Shown in pieces: positions 11,276 through 20,503 of a stretch of DNA of 64,000 nt (positions within the stretch are counted from its first letter, which is position 1; every line of letters starts with the position of its first letter). This stretch comes from Pseudomonas sp. Irchel 3E20 (lineage in GTDB: Bacteria; Pseudomonadota; Gammaproteobacteria; Pseudomonadales; Pseudomonadaceae), in the NCBI RefSeq assembly GCF_900187645.1, contig NZ_FYEE01000006.1, forward strand, positions 186,001 to 250,000, given 5' to 3'. The notes below the pieces were generated by a model. The model did not search any database. It was not told the DNA's origin and saw only the letters and a program-made list of their open reading frames with translations. The translations under genes were made by a program, and so were the position numbers.

Positions 11276-11658
11276 TGGCCGCCCCCGCCGAGGTGGTGCA
11301 AAGCGCATTCAGCCAACTGCTGGGCTGCCGCTTGCTGCGCCTGGAGGGCGGTGTGGCCGAAGTCGCCCTGGCGCTGGCGCCAGAACTGCGCAACCGCGGT
11401 GGCAAGTTGCATGGCGGGGCGCTGTTCAGCCTGGTGGATATCGCCATGGGCCTGGCGTGTTCCAGCAGCCACGGCTTTGACCAGCAGAGCGCCACTATCG
11501 AGTGCAAGATCAACTACATCCGCGCCGTGGACAGCGGCGAGGTGCAGTGCATCGCGCGGGTCATCCACCCGGGCCGGCGCACGCTGGTGGTCGAAGCCGA
11601 GGTGATGCAGGGCGACAAACTGGTCGCTAAGGCGCAAGGCACCTTCGCAACGCTATAG
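11275..11658 (+). CDS. PaaI-type hotdog-fold thioesterase
   Basis: A 127-residue single hotdog domain that would hydrolyse acyl-CoA thioesters. The signature NRGGKLHGGALFSLVDIAMG (about residues 38-57) matches the PaaI family, where the HGG region and a downstream acidic residue serve catalysis. The first base of its ATG is the last base of the tex stop codon, so the two genes are translationally coupled. The natural substrate is not evident. A TTG one codon upstream is possible but unlikely. Confidence 0.88.
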   Translation: MAAPAEVVQSAFSQLLGCRLLRLEGGVAEVALALAPELRNRGGKLHGGALFSLVDIAMGLACSSSHGFDQQSATIECKINYIRAVDSGEVQCIARVIHPGRRTLVVEAEVMQGDKLVAKAQGTFATL

Positions 11659-11873
11659 CTGCCGGTCATGGATTTGGGTTAATTTCGGCGCTGCAAATGC
11701 GGCGTCGGAATTTTCTTCATCCGCAGTAGCCAATTTCACGAATGGAAGTCGGCATTTTCAATGCGGGCCGATCCGGCTCTAAAACCAGGCGAAAACGCCA
11801 GTTTCTACTTCACCCTTGTAGACCGTCCTGCCCACCCCCATATTGGGGCGACTGACGCGTGAAGGAATCCAAC

Positions 11874-13457
11874 TTGAGCGAACTTCTCAACCGCCGCCTG
11901 GCCCTGCTCAGCGAGCACGCCAACCTTTCGGTGCTCCAACAGTGCCTGCACGGTATCGAACGCGAATGCCTGCGCGTCACCGAGGCCGGCCGCCTGGCCC
12001 AGACGCCGCACCCCGAAGCCCTGGGCGCCGCGCTGACCAACGAACTGATTACCACCGACTATTCCGAGTCGCTGCTGGAATTCATCACCCCGGCCCTGCC
12101 CGACCCGGCAGACACCCTGGCCAGCCTCGACAAGATCCACCGTTTCGCCTACAGCAAGCTCGGCGACGAGTACCTGTGGAGTCCATCGATGCCGTGCCCG
12201 TTGCCGGCCGAGGAAGATATCCCGATCGCCTATTACGGCACCTCCAACATCGGCCAGCTCAAGTACGTCTACCGCAAGGGCCTGGCGCTGCGCTACGGCA
12301 AGACCATGCAGTGCATCGCCGGGATCCACTACAACTTTTCCCTGGCGGAAAAAATCTGGCCGCTGCTCAAGCAGGCCGAAGGTTTTGTCGGCACCGACCG
12401 CGACTATCAGTCGGCCGCCTATATCGCCGTGATCCGCAATTTCCGCCGTTATAGCTGGCTGCTGATGTACCTGTTCGGTGCCTCGCCGGCGCTGGACGCC
12501 GGTTTCCTGCGGGGCCGCGCCCACCAGCTCGAACAGTGGGACGCCGACACCCTCTACCTGCCCCATGCCACCAGCCTGCGCATGAGCGACCTGGGTTACC
12601 AGAGCAACGCCCAGGCTGGCCTCACGCCCTGCTACAACGACCTGGAAAGCTACACCGACAGCCTACGCAAGGCCGTGGCCACGCCCTACGCGCCCTACGT
12701 CGAAATCGGCACCCATCAGGACGGTGAGTGGGTGCAGCTAAACACCAACATCCTGCAGATCGAAAACGAGTACTACTCCAACATCCGCCCCAAGCGCGTC
12801 ACCTACACCGGCGAGCGGCCGATCCAGGCCCTCATGGCGCGCGGCATCCAGTACGTCGAAGTACGTTGCCTGGACATCAACCCGTTCCTGCCGATGGGCA
12901 TCGACCTGCCGCAGTCGCGCTTCCTCGATGCGTTTTTGCTGTATTGCGCCCTGAACGAGAGCCCGCTGTTCCAGAACAACGAATGCGGCAACTGCACCTC
13001 CAACTTCCTCAGCGTGGTCAAGGAAGGCCGCCGCCCGGGCCTGCAATTGCAGCGCAATGGCCAGGCCGTGGACCTCAAGGAATGGGCCGCCGAGTTGCTG
13101 GAGAACATCGCCCCGCTGGCCGCCCTGCTCGACCAGAGCCACGGCGGCAACGCCCACAGTAAGGCCCTGGATGCGCAAATGGCGAAGGTCCGCGACCCGT
13201 CGCTGACCCCCTCGGCCCAGGTCCTGGCCGCCATGGCCGAGCACCAGGAAAGCTTCACCCAGTTCTCCATGCGCCAGAGCCAGGCCCACGCCGAATTCTT
13301 CCGCCGCGAGCCGTTGAGCACCGAGGACCAGGCCCGCTTTGAAGAACTGGCCCGCAGCTCCCTGGCCCAGCAAACCGAACTGGAGCAAACCGAGGTGGGC
13401 GATTTCGACGTATTTGTCGGTTCCTACCAGGCGAGCATTCTGGCCATCAGTAACTGA
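11874..13457 (+). CDS. gshA: Glutamate--cysteine ligase
   Basis: First enzyme of glutathione synthesis, joining glutamate and cysteine with ATP in the cytosol. The sequence is the proteobacterial GshA type: [12 protein letters not shown] near the N-terminus, [23 protein letters not shown] and [12 protein letters not shown]. The start is probably the TTG at 11874, which gives [12 protein letters not shown] (527 residues) and sits 7 bases after a GAAGGA site. A GTG at 11859 would add five residues but overlaps that site. It is preceded by 215 non-coding bases, so it has its own promoter. The two ends of the cysteine theme in this window (epsC and gshA) are not linked in an operon. Confidence 0.95.
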   Translation: MSELLNRRLALLSEHANLSVLQQCLHGIERECLRVTEAGRLAQTPHPEALGAALTNELITTDYSESLLEFITPALPDPADTLASLDKIHRFAYSKLGDEYLWSPSMPCPLPAEEDIPIAYYGTSNIGQLKYVYRKGLALRYGKTMQCIAGIHYNFSLAEKIWPLLKQAEGFVGTDRDYQSAAYIAVIRNFRRYSWLLMYLFGASPALDAGFLRGRAHQLEQWDADTLYLPHATSLRMSDLGYQSNAQAGLTPCYNDLESYTDSLRKAVATPYAPYVEIGTHQDGEWVQLNTNILQIENEYYSNIRPKRVTYTGERPIQALMARGIQYVEVRCLDINPFLPMGIDLPQSRFLDAFLLYCALNESPLFQNNECGNCTSNFLSVVKEGRRPGLQLQRNGQAVDLKEWAAELLENIAPLAALLDQSHGGNAHSKALDAQMAKVRDPSLTPSAQVLAAMAEHQESFTQFSMRQSQAHAEFFRREPLSTEDQARFEELARSSLAQQTELEQTEVGDFDVFVGSYQASILAISN

Positions 13458-13459
13458 CG

Positions 13460-13562
13460 GTGGGAGCTGGCCGGGCGGCGCTCCGCTCGCGCTCGCGGCC
13501 TCCTTGCCAGTACATATGCAGCGCCTGCCCCAGCCTTATCGCGAGCAGGCTCGCTCCCACAG
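13460..13562. repeat. REP elements downstream of gshA
   Basis: A GTGGGAGC motif at 13460-13467 and an inverted copy, ATCGCGAGCAGGCTCGCTCC followed by CACA (13538-13561), flank about 70 bases. This is the group-typical P. fluorescens REP doublet. It probably lies in the gshA transcript 3' end. Confidence 0.75.
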
Positions 13563-13611
13563 GTTAAGCGCTGGCACAAAACCCCCACCGCCGCGCGCCT
13601 TGCTCATAAGC

Positions 13612-13657
13612 TAATTCTAAAAAGTTATTTATTTTTGAATTCTTAGATCATTTAGTC
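13612..13657 (+). promoter_or_regulatory. AT-rich sulfur-starvation element upstream of the tau operon
   Basis: An AT-rich block in a GC-rich genome begins AATTCTAAAAAGTTATTTAT and is followed by TTAGATCATTTAG. The core ATTCnnAAAAGTTAnTT recurs at 22162-22190 before sfnB, and a close variant lies upstream of oscA. These are all sulfur-acquisition genes, so CysB (the LysR-type sulfur regulator of Pseudomonas) is the likely ligand. That last step is inference. Confidence 0.55.
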
Positions 13658-13701
13658 TCCTCATCAGCCGAAACCTCGGCCGCCTGATGAGGAGCTTCAC
13701 G

Positions 13702-13941
13702 ATGAAACTGCACGCCCCCCTTCGCCTCCTGGCGGCCCTAACCCTGGCGGCGGCCAGCCTGTTCGCCCACGCGGCGGACCTCACCGTCGCGTACCACACC
13801 ACCGTGGCCCCAGCCACAGTCGCCCGGGCCGACGGCAGCTATGCAAAAGCCACCCACGCGCCCCTCAAGGCGCAGGGCAAGGTGCAAGCCGTGCTGCCGG
13901 ACTACGCGCCCTACGTCAGCGCCCTGTTCATCCCCAACTGA
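13702..13941 (+). pseudogene. tauA: tauA remnant: taurine-binding protein with internal deletion
   Basis: The 79-residue frame has the two ends of a TauA-type periplasmic protein and nothing between. Residues 1-25 are a signal peptide ending in [24 protein letters not shown] then matches the mature N-terminus of TauA (VTVAYQTSAEPAKVAQAD in E. coli). From about residue 52, [19 protein letters not shown] matches the extreme C-terminus of TauA (LKEQGKVPAVANDYSQYVT). Full TauA is about 320 residues, so roughly 240 codons are missing and the join, near 13848-13862, keeps the frame. Its GAGGAG site and its 16-base spacing to tauB are normal, so the operon is otherwise intact. It cannot bind taurine as a two-lobed receptor. 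Confidence 0.85.
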
Positions 13942-13957
13942 CCCGGAGTACACCGCG

Positions 13958-14737
13958 ATGGCCTTGTTAGAACTGGAGCGCATCAGCGCACAGTACCCGG
14001 GCAGCCCCGAGCCGGTGCTGGCCGACATCACCCTCAACCTGGGGCCCCGGCAACTGCTGGTGGCCCTGGGCCCATCCGGCAGTGGCAAAACCTCGCTGTT
14101 GAACCTGATTGCCGGTTTCGTCACCCCCAGCGCCGGGCGCATCACCCTCGACGGCGTGCCCGTGCAAGGCCCCAGTGCCGAGCGCGGCGTGGTGTTCCAG
14201 GACGATGCTCTGCTGCCCTGGCAGGACGTGCTTGCCAACGTCGGTTTCGGCCTGGAACTGGCCGGCGTGCCCCGCGTACAACGGGACAGCCGCGCCCGCG
14301 AGATGCTGGCCCTGGTGGACCTGGCCGGGTTCGACCAACGGCGTATCTGGCAGCTCTCCGGCGGGCAGAAACAGCGCGTCGGCCTAGCTCGCGCCCTGGC
14401 CGCCGACCCGCGTGTGCTGCTGATGGATGAGCCGTTCGGTGCCCTCGATGCCTTCACCCGCGAACAGATGCAGGAGTTGCTCCTGCAAGTCTGGCGGCGC
14501 ACCGCCAAACCGGTGTTCCTGATTACCCACGACATCGAAGAAGCGGTGTTCCTGGCCACCGACCTGATTTTGCTGGCGCCCAACCCCGGGCAGATTGTCG
14601 AGCGCCTGAGCCTGGATTTCGGCCAGCGCTACGCCGCCGGCGAATCGGCGCGGGCGATCAAGTCCGACCCGCGCTTTATCGAAACCCGTGAGCATGTGCT
14701 AAGCCGCGTGTTCTCCCAACGCCAGGAGCGCGCATGA
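13958..14737 (+). CDS. tauB: Taurine ABC transporter ATP-binding protein
   Basis: Cytoplasmic ATPase of the TauABC importer, 259 residues. The Walker A motif is GPSGSGKTS (about residues 38-46), the Q-loop follows, the signature is [15 protein letters not shown], and Walker B is [12 protein letters not shown]. The ATG at 13958 has a GGAG site 9 bases upstream. It follows the tauA remnant by 16 bases and overlaps tauC by 4 bases (ATGA). All ATPase motifs look intact, so the damage in the operon is limited to the receptor gene. Confidence 0.94.
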   Translation: MALLELERISAQYPGSPEPVLADITLNLGPRQLLVALGPSGSGKTSLLNLIAGFVTPSAGRITLDGVPVQGPSAERGVVFQDDALLPWQDVLANVGFGLELAGVPRVQRDSRAREMLALVDLAGFDQRRIWQLSGGQKQRVGLARALAADPRVLLMDEPFGALDAFTREQMQELLLQVWRRTAKPVFLITHDIEEAVFLATDLILLAPNPGQIVERLSLDFGQRYAAGESARAIKSDPRFIETREHVLSRVFSQRQERA

Positions 14738-15576
14738 GCAGCTACGAACTCCCCGCCACCGTCGCCAAACCTGCCGGCCACGCGGCACCCGCCGGCGCCC
14801 CGCGCCGCAGCCTCGGCACCCGCACCATCAGCGTGCTGACGCTGTTGGCGCTGCTCGCCCTGTGGTGGGCGGTGACCGCCAGCGGCCTGATCGAGCCTTT
14901 GTTTTTGCCGCCGCCCTCGGCCGTTCTGCAAAAGGGCTGGTTGCTGGCCACCAGCGGCTACATGGATTCCACCCTGTGGCAGCACCTGGCCGCGAGCCTG
15001 GGGCGCATCGGCCTGGGCCTGGGCTTTGCCGTGCTCACCGCCGTGCCGGTGGGCATCGCCATCGGCCACAACCGTATCGCCCGCGGCATCCTCGACCCGC
15101 TGATCGAGTTCTACCGGCCGATTCCGCCCCTGGCCTACCTGCCGTTGATCGTCATCTGGTGCGGCATTGGCGAGTTGTCCAAGGTGCTGCTGATTTACCT
15201 GGCGATCTTCGCCCCGATCGCCATCGCCACCGCCACCGGCGTGCGCACCGTGGACCCGGCGAAACTGCGCGCCGCGCAATCGCTGGGTGCCACCCGCACA
15301 CAACTGATTCGCCATGTGATCCTGCCCAGCGCCCTGCCCGACATCCTCACCGGCGTGCGCATCGGCCTGGGTGTGGGCTGGTCCACCCTGGTGGCCGCCG
15401 AACTCATCGCCGCCACCAGTGGCCTGGGTTTCATGGTGCAGTCGGCGGCGCAATTTCTGGTCACCGATGTGGTGGTGCTGGGGATTCTGGTCATCGCCCT
15501 GATTGCCTTCGCCATGGAAATGGGCCTGCGCGCCCTGCAACGCAAACTGGTGCCGTGGCACGGCCAGGCCCATTAA
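14734..15576 (+). CDS. tauC: Taurine ABC transporter permease
   Basis: Inner-membrane permease of 280 residues with about six transmembrane helices after a 30-residue cytoplasmic N-terminus. The EAA-type coupling segment is seen as [20 protein letters not shown] (about residues 184-203). The sequence [20 protein letters not shown] is typical of the TauC/SsuC family. It overlaps tauB by the ATGA and precedes tauD by 42 bases. Specificity for taurine rests on the neighbours tauB and tauD. Confidence 0.93.
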   Translation: MSSYELPATVAKPAGHAAPAGAPRRSLGTRTISVLTLLALLALWWAVTASGLIEPLFLPPPSAVLQKGWLLATSGYMDSTLWQHLAASLGRIGLGLGFAVLTAVPVGIAIGHNRIARGILDPLIEFYRPIPPLAYLPLIVIWCGIGELSKVLLIYLAIFAPIAIATATGVRTVDPAKLRAAQSLGATRTQLIRHVILPSALPDILTGVRIGLGVGWSTLVAAELIAATSGLGFMVQSAAQFLVTDVVVLGILVIALIAFAMEMGLRALQRKLVPWHGQAH

Positions 15577-15618
15577 TCACCGCCGAGCGCTCGGCGCCAC
15601 ACACTCAAAGGGAACCCC

Positions 15619-16455
15619 ATGAGCAGCCTGACCATCACCCCTATAAGCCTGGCCCTCGGCGCGCAGATCAGCGGCGTCGACGTCAGCGCACCGCTGAACC
15701 TGGAACAACGGGACGCCATTGAGCAGGCGCTGCTCAAGCACCAGGTGTTGTTTTTCCGCGATCAGCCGATCACACCTCAGCAGCAAGCGCGATTTGCGGC
15801 GAACTTCGGCGATCTGCACATTCACCCGATCTACCCCAACGTGCCGGAACAGCCCGAAGTGCTGATCCTCGACACCGCCGTCACCGACGTGGGCGACAAC
15901 GCCATCTGGCACACCGACGTGACCTTCCTGCCCAACCCGGCCATGGGCGCGGTGCTCAGCGCCAAACTGCTGCCCGCCGTGGGCGGCGATACCTTGTGGG
16001 CCAGCGGCATCGCGGCATTCGAGGCACTGTCCAAACCCTTGCAAAACCTGCTCACCGGGCTGACGGCAACCCACGATTTCACCCGCTCCTTCCCGGTGGA
16101 GCGCTACGGCACCACCCCCGCCGACCTGGCGCGTTGGGAAGAAGCACGCCAGAAAAACCCGCCCGTGTCCCACCCCGTGGTACGCACCCACCCGGTCAGC
16201 GGGCGCAAGTCCCTGTTCGTCAGCGAGGGCTTCACCAGCCGCATCAACGAACTGAGCGGCAGCGAAAGCGAAACCCTCCTCAAATTCCTTTTCGCCCACG
16301 CCACCCGCCCCGAATTCATCGTGCGCTGGCGCTGGCAGGCCAACGACATCGCCTTTTGGGACAACCGCGTCACCCAGCACTACGCCGTGGACGACTACCG
16401 CCCGCAGCGTCGGGTGATGCAGCGAGCGACGATTTTGGGGGATGTGCCGTTTTAG
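15619..16455 (+). CDS. tauD: Taurine dioxygenase
   Basis: Fe(II)/2-oxoglutarate-dependent oxygenase that splits taurine into sulfite and aminoacetaldehyde, releasing sulfur for assimilation. The 278-residue sequence keeps the iron triad: His98 and Asp100 in AIWHTDVTF and the distal His254 in TQHYAVDDY, with an arginine of RPQRRVMQR near 265 to hold 2-oxoglutarate. Numbering is within one residue of E. coli TauD. It is the last gene of the tau operon. With tauA reduced to a remnant, substrate supply must come from another receptor or not at all. Confidence 0.95.
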   Translation: MSSLTITPISLALGAQISGVDVSAPLNLEQRDAIEQALLKHQVLFFRDQPITPQQQARFAANFGDLHIHPIYPNVPEQPEVLILDTAVTDVGDNAIWHTDVTFLPNPAMGAVLSAKLLPAVGGDTLWASGIAAFEALSKPLQNLLTGLTATHDFTRSFPVERYGTTPADLARWEEARQKNPPVSHPVVRTHPVSGRKSLFVSEGFTSRINELSGSESETLLKFLFAHATRPEFIVRWRWQANDIAFWDNRVTQHYAVDDYRPQRRVMQRATILGDVPF

Positions 16456-16529
16456 CCGGCAAATGACCAACGGCAAGCCGCCGGCCCGCTGACAGCGCAA
16501 TGACTTCATTGATTGCAGCGGGAGGCACC

Positions 16530-16775
16530 ATGGCGAGTCTGACTATTCGCAACCTAGACGACCGCGTGAAAGAGCAACTGCGGGTCGAGGCAGCGCACAG
16601 CGGTCATTCCATGGAAGAAGAGGCCCGCTTGATTTTGCACAAGGCACTGAACAAGGCGGCCAGCGGCGATGGCTTGGGCAGCCGCATTCGCGCGCGGTTC
16701 GCCGAGGTGGGTGGCGTGGAACTTGATCTGCCCGCGCGCAGCGACGCGCCCCGCGTGGTGGACCTGGGACAATGA
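16530..16775 (+). CDS. FitA-like ribbon-helix-helix antitoxin
   Basis: An 81-residue DNA-binding antitoxin of the FitA/VapB type. MASLTIRNLDDRVKEQLRVE is the RHH beta-strand and first helix, followed by AAHSGHSMEEEARLIL. The C-terminal part (DLPARSDAPRVVDLG) would wrap the toxin. The ATG at 16530 follows GGGAGG. The stop overlaps the start of the PIN toxin as ATGA, the usual arrangement. The toxin is broken, so this may now be an orphan antitoxin and autorepressor. Confidence 0.85.
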   Translation: MASLTIRNLDDRVKEQLRVEAAHSGHSMEEEARLILHKALNKAASGDGLGSRIRARFAEVGGVELDLPARSDAPRVVDLGQ

Positions 16776-17075
16776 TTGTGCTCGACACCAACCTACTTTC
16801 CGAGCTGATGCGGCCACCACCCGCGCTCGTCGTTTCGCTTTGGGTAGAGCAGCAAGTAGCCAGTGATCTGTACATCAGCGCCATCACCATGGCGCAGATT
16901 CTCCACGGCATCGAGCGTCTGCCGCCCGGCAAACGCCGCAGCAGCCTGCTGGACGCCGCACGGGGGCATGTTCGAGGAGGATTTCGCTGATCGTATCCGC
17001 CGGAACGTCTGGACAGCCCGCGGTCAGCTTCCTGGCAAGCCTTTAGACCGCCATCACCACACAGGGGTTACGTAA
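16772..17075 (+). pseudogene. PIN-domain toxin (FitB/VapC type), frameshifted and truncated
   Basis: The start is intact: MIVLDTNLLSELMRP holds the first catalytic Asp, and ITMAQILHGIERLPPGKRR includes the middle part of the PIN fold, although the usual glutamate in AEIL is here AQIL. At the G-run in CACGGGGGCA (about 16960-16966) the frame shifts; dropping one G restores GMFEEDFADRI, which is the expected continuation. After that the sequence no longer resembles the family, and the region expected to carry SGRPI-MADAQIAAI is missing or scrambled. The in-frame product is 72 residues against about 138 normally. Loss of the last acidic residues makes nuclease activity unlikely. Confidence 0.8.
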
Positions 17076-17118
17076 TGCCCTGTGGGCATAGGCGCGCTCG
17101 TGATGAGCCTCCCCAACC

Positions 17119-19119
17119 TCACCTGACCAAATGCAAAAACTGCATGTGCCGTTCGTACTGGTCGAGGATGTCGTTGATGATCTGCTCTTTGGTGTAGCCC
17201 ATCAGGTCGTAGTCCTGGCTGCCTTCGGCCAGGTGCACTTCGGCCCGGTAGTAGCGGCGGTTACGCAGTTCCTTGGGGCCCATGCCGCCGCGGGCGAAGG
17301 ACGGCGTGAAGTAACCGCGCATCTGCACCTGGTACACGAACGGGTGCTCGTCACCATGGCCGATCTCCAGGCTGACGCTGTCGTTGGCCGGGTCGGGCTG
17401 GGCGACGACGTTCAGGCCTTTCTCGACGAACACCGCCGTCACTTCCTCGATGGCCGGGCGCACCGTGGTGTCGAGGAAGCGGTAAACCTCATCGCGCGAA
17501 GGGAAATGCACCGCCTGGCTCAGGCGCTGGCGCCAACCACCCTTGCCCCGGCGCGAGGCCGAAACCGGTGCCAGGGAGTGCAACTGGGCGATCTGCTTCT
17601 GGGATTCGAGGTAAAACGCCTTGTGCAAGCCCCACATCATCAGCAGCAAGATCATCGAGAACGGCAACGAGGTCAGCACCACCGCCGACTTCAGCGAATC
17701 GATACTGCCGGCGAACAGCAGCGCGCTGGTCACCAGGGCCGTCATCGCGCCCCAGAACACCCGCAGCCACTTGGGCCCGTCTTCATCGGCGTTGCCGCCC
17801 CGGGCCGAGAGCGTGGACAGCACCACGGTGCCGGAATCCGCCGAGGTGACGAAGAATACAAAGCTGATGAACACCGTGACCGCGATCACGGTTTTGCCCC
17901 AGGGGTAGGTTTCCAGCAGTAGGTACAGGGTCATCGACGGGTTTTCCAGGGCCGACATGCCCAAGGCACTCATGCCGTGGTTGAGCACCAGATCGATGGC
18001 GCTGTTGCCGAAAATCGACATCCAGGCCAGGGTGAACCCCAGAGGGATCAGCAGCACGCCGAAGACGAATTCGCGGATCGTGCGGCCCCGGGAGATACGC
18101 GCGATAAACAGCCCGACAAAGGGCGACCACGCGATCCACCAGGCCCAATAGAACACCGTCCAACCGCCCAGCCAGTCGCTGGGCTTGTCGTAGGCGTACA
18201 CGTCGAAACTCTTGGCCGGCAAGGCGCCGAGGTAGTCGCCCAGGTTCTGGATCAGGGTGTTGAGCAAGTGCTGGGTGGGCCCGGCGAACAGCACGAACAA
18301 CAGCAACGCGCAGGCCAGCAGCATGTTGATGTCGGACATCACCCGCACGCCTTTATCGACGCCAGCGACGGCGACGATGATCGCCGCGCCCATCATCAGG
18401 GTTATCAGGCCGACCTGAATCCATTGGGTGTGGGCGATGCCGAACAGGTAATCCAGGCCGGAATTGAGGTGCAGCACGCCAAACCCCATGTCCGCGCCCA
18501 GGCCAAACACCGTGGCGATGATGCCGAAGCCATCCACCGCATAGCCGATGGGGCCGTTGATGCGCTTGCCGATCAACGGGTACAGGGCCGAACGCAGGGC
18601 CAGCGGCAGGTTATGCCGGTAGGCGAAGTACGCCAGGGCCATGCCGACAAAGGCAAACACACCCCAGCCGTGCAGGCCCCAGTGCAAAAACAGCACCTGC
18701 ATGGCCTGGCGCGCCGCATCGGCGGTGCCAGCCTCGCCCTGGGGCGGTTGCAGCAGGTGCGTCAGGGGTTCGGAAACGCAGAAGAAAAACAGCGTGATGC
18801 TGATCCCCGCCGCGAACAACATCCCGGCCCATGACAGGTAACTGAACTCGGGCTCGTCGTGGTCGGCACCGAGCTTGATCTTGCCGTAGCCAGACAGCGC
18901 GGTGACCACCACGAAGACCAGATACAGGGTCATCGCCAGCATGTAATACCAGCCGACCGTATTGGCCGCCCAGTCCTGCGCCGCCAGCAACCAGGCGCCG
19001 GCCTCCTGCGGGAATGCGATCACCACCAGGCCGAACACCAGGATGAAACTGGCTGCGAAATAGAACACCGGCGCATTCATGCGCATCTGGCCGGAGGTAG
19101 GAGTAGACGATGCACTCAT
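17119..19119 (-). CDS. betT: BCCT family choline/betaine transporter, BetT type
   Basis: Inner-membrane sodium- or proton-coupled transporter of 666 residues with the 12 helices of the BCCT family in residues 15-510. The central signature is seen as GGWTVFYWAWWIAWSPFVGLFIARISRGRTIREF. A C-terminal cytoplasmic domain of about 150 residues (from about 515) is the osmosensing tail of BetT. The ATG at 19119 follows GAGGTG. A 30-bp perfect palindrome 91 bases upstream resembles a BetI operator, which fits choline transport. betI, betB and betA are not in the window. Choline versus glycine betaine cannot be decided by eye, but the long tail favours BetT. Confidence 0.87.
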   Translation of the reverse strand: MSASSTPTSGQMRMNAPVFYFAASFILVFGLVVIAFPQEAGAWLLAAQDWAANTVGWYYMLAMTLYLVFVVVTALSGYGKIKLGADHDEPEFSYLSWAGMLFAAGISITLFFFCVSEPLTHLLQPPQGEAGTADAARQAMQVLFLHWGLHGWGVFAFVGMALAYFAYRHNLPLALRSALYPLIGKRINGPIGYAVDGFGIIATVFGLGADMGFGVLHLNSGLDYLFGIAHTQWIQVGLITLMMGAAIIVAVAGVDKGVRVMSDINMLLACALLLFVLFAGPTQHLLNTLIQNLGDYLGALPAKSFDVYAYDKPSDWLGGWTVFYWAWWIAWSPFVGLFIARISRGRTIREFVFGVLLIPLGFTLAWMSIFGNSAIDLVLNHGMSALGMSALENPSMTLYLLLETYPWGKTVIAVTVFISFVFFVTSADSGTVVLSTLSARGGNADEDGPKWLRVFWGAMTALVTSALLFAGSIDSLKSAVVLTSLPFSMILLLMMWGLHKAFYLESQKQIAQLHSLAPVSASRRGKGGWRQRLSQAVHFPSRDEVYRFLDTTVRPAIEEVTAVFVEKGLNVVAQPDPANDSVSLEIGHGDEHPFVYQVQMRGYFTPSFARGGMGPKELRNRRYYRAEVHLAEGSQDYDLMGYTKEQIINDILDQYERHMQFLHLVR

Positions 19120-19210
19120 GGACGATGCACCTCAGGGATGGAAAAGGGGGCCGAAAAAAACGGACTCAGCAAAGGCAAGCCTCCTGTTGTGTACGGGCAG
19201 CGAACCACCG

Positions 19211-19240
19211 GTTTAACTTGAACGAGCGTTCAAGTTAAAC
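19211..19240. promoter_or_regulatory. Perfect 30-bp palindrome upstream of betT (BetI-like operator)
   Basis: GTTTAACTTGAACG, the two bases AG, then CGTTCAAGTTAAAC form a perfect 14+2+14 palindrome. The core TTGAACG-n-CGTTCAA resembles sites for the TetR-family choline repressor BetI. It is 91 bases upstream of the betT start and close to nothing else, so it most likely controls betT. Confidence 0.7.
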
Positions 19241-19576
19241 ATGGATAGGGTTCGAGGACTAATCGTAAGGCTCGCCAGTACTTTCGTACGCTAGCTCAAG
19301 GAAGGGTATGACGTGGGGTAAACAGTTTCGTTCAGCGTTAAAACCGTCGGCAGCGAGGCGATGGCTAGCCAAACACCATCGCGGGCTGGGCCCGCTCCCA
19401 CAGAGCACGTTGCCTGAACCGAAAACCAACCCACACCACAGCCCTACTGTGGTGTGGGTGGGATTTTCATTTTTCCTCTGTGGGAGCGAGCCTGCTCGCG
19501 ATGGCAGCCTAAGTGGCGGTGACGAATGGCAGGGGTAAGACAGTTGCTCCCACCGGCGATCTCTATTGCCCAGCCC
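19241..19576. repeat. Composite REP region between betT and epsC
   Basis: No gene is seen. A REP lies at 19377-19403 (CATCGCGGGCTGGGCCCGCT) and an opposed one at 19478-19505 (CTGTGGGAGCGAGCCTGCTC). Between them is a perfect 12-bp stem, CCCACACCACAG (19430-19441) with CTGTGGTGTGGG (19447-19458), and a spacer GGTGGGATTTTCATTTTTCC. The right REP runs into AGGGGTAAGACAGTTGCTCC, a segment shared with 45383-45405. The doublet plus conserved spacer is a REPIN-like arrangement. Confidence 0.75.
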
Positions 19577-20503
19577 CTACTTCTGCGTCCCATCATCATG
19601 TTGCAGGTTGGCCTGGGTCAGGTTGCAGCCGGGCGGAACGCTGCGGGTCAGCCAGACGTTGCCGCCGATGGTCGAGCCCTGGCCGATGGTGATACGCCCC
19701 AGGATGGTGGCGCCGGCGTAGATCACCACGTCGTCCTCGACAATCGGGTGGCGCGGGTGGCCTTTTTGCAGTTGGCCGTCCTCGTCCGCCGGGAAGCGCT
19801 TGGCGCCCAGGGTCACGGCTTGGTAGATGCGCACCCGCTCGCCGATGATCGCCGTTTCGCCAATCACTACGCCCGTACCGTGGTCGATAAAGAAGCTAGG
19901 GCCGATCTGCGCGCCGGGGTGGATGTCGATGCCGGTGGCCGAGTGGGCTATTTCCGAACTGATGCGCGCCAGTAACGGCAACCCGGCGCGGTACAGGTGG
20001 TGGGCCAGGCGATGGTGGATCACCGCCAGAATGCCGGGGTAGCACAGCAGCACTTCATCCACGCTGCGGGCGGCCGGGTCGCCATGGTAGGCGGCCAGCA
20101 CGTCGGTATCCAGCAGGCTGCGCAGGCCCGGCAGGGCCAGGGCGAAGTCCTGGATCAACGCGATGGCGCGGGCCTCCACCTCTTCATCGACCCGGGCGCT
20201 CTGGCGCGCCACGTAGCGCAACTCCAGGCGCGCCTGGCAGAGCAACGCGTTCAGCGCCACGTCCAGGGTGTGGCCGACGTAAAAGTCCTCGCTCTCTTCA
20301 CGCAGGTCAACCGGCCCCAGGCGCATGGGGAACAACGCTCCGCACAAGGCTTCGAGGATCTCGGCCATCGCCGCCCGGGACGGTAATTCCCGCCCGCCCT
20401 GCTCGCCGCTGATGCGGCCATTTTGCGAACGCCACTGATCGCGGGCGGCCCGCAGTTGGCCGACGATGGTCTGCAATTGCCAATGGCTGGATCGCGCACT
20501 CAC
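19577..20503 (-). CDS. epsC: Serine O-acetyltransferase EpsC
   Basis: Cytosolic enzyme that makes O-acetylserine from serine and acetyl-CoA, the acceptor for sulfide in cysteine synthesis. The 308 residues comprise a long helical N-terminal domain and a left-handed beta-helix with hexapeptide repeats (SEIAHSATGIDIHPGAQIGP, GTGVVIGETAIIGERVRIYQ, NVWLTRSVPPGC). The start is the GTG at 20503, 7 bases after GAGGAG; frames extending further upstream lack similarity. It is the EpsC form rather than the shorter E. coli CysE form. O-acetylserine and its derivative are CysB inducers, which connects it with the sulfur genes on both sides. Confidence 0.92.
   Translation of the reverse strand: MSARSSHWQLQTIVGQLRAARDQWRSQNGRISGEQGGRELPSRAAMAEILEALCGALFPMRLGPVDLREESEDFYVGHTLDVALNALLCQARLELRYVARQSARVDEEVEARAIALIQDFALALPGLRSLLDTDVLAAYHGDPAARSVDEVLLCYPGILAVIHHRLAHHLYRAGLPLLARISSEIAHSATGIDIHPGAQIGPSFFIDHGTGVVIGETAIIGERVRIYQAVTLGAKRFPADEDGQLQKGHPRHPIVEDDVVIYAGATILGRITIGQGSTIGGNVWLTRSVPPGCNLTQANLQHDDGTQK

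Noticed and set aside
16772..16990. The 72-residue PIN protein as a short functional toxin
   Set aside because: It ends in frame-shifted residues and lacks the C-terminal acidic residues of the active site. The expected continuation is visible in another frame.
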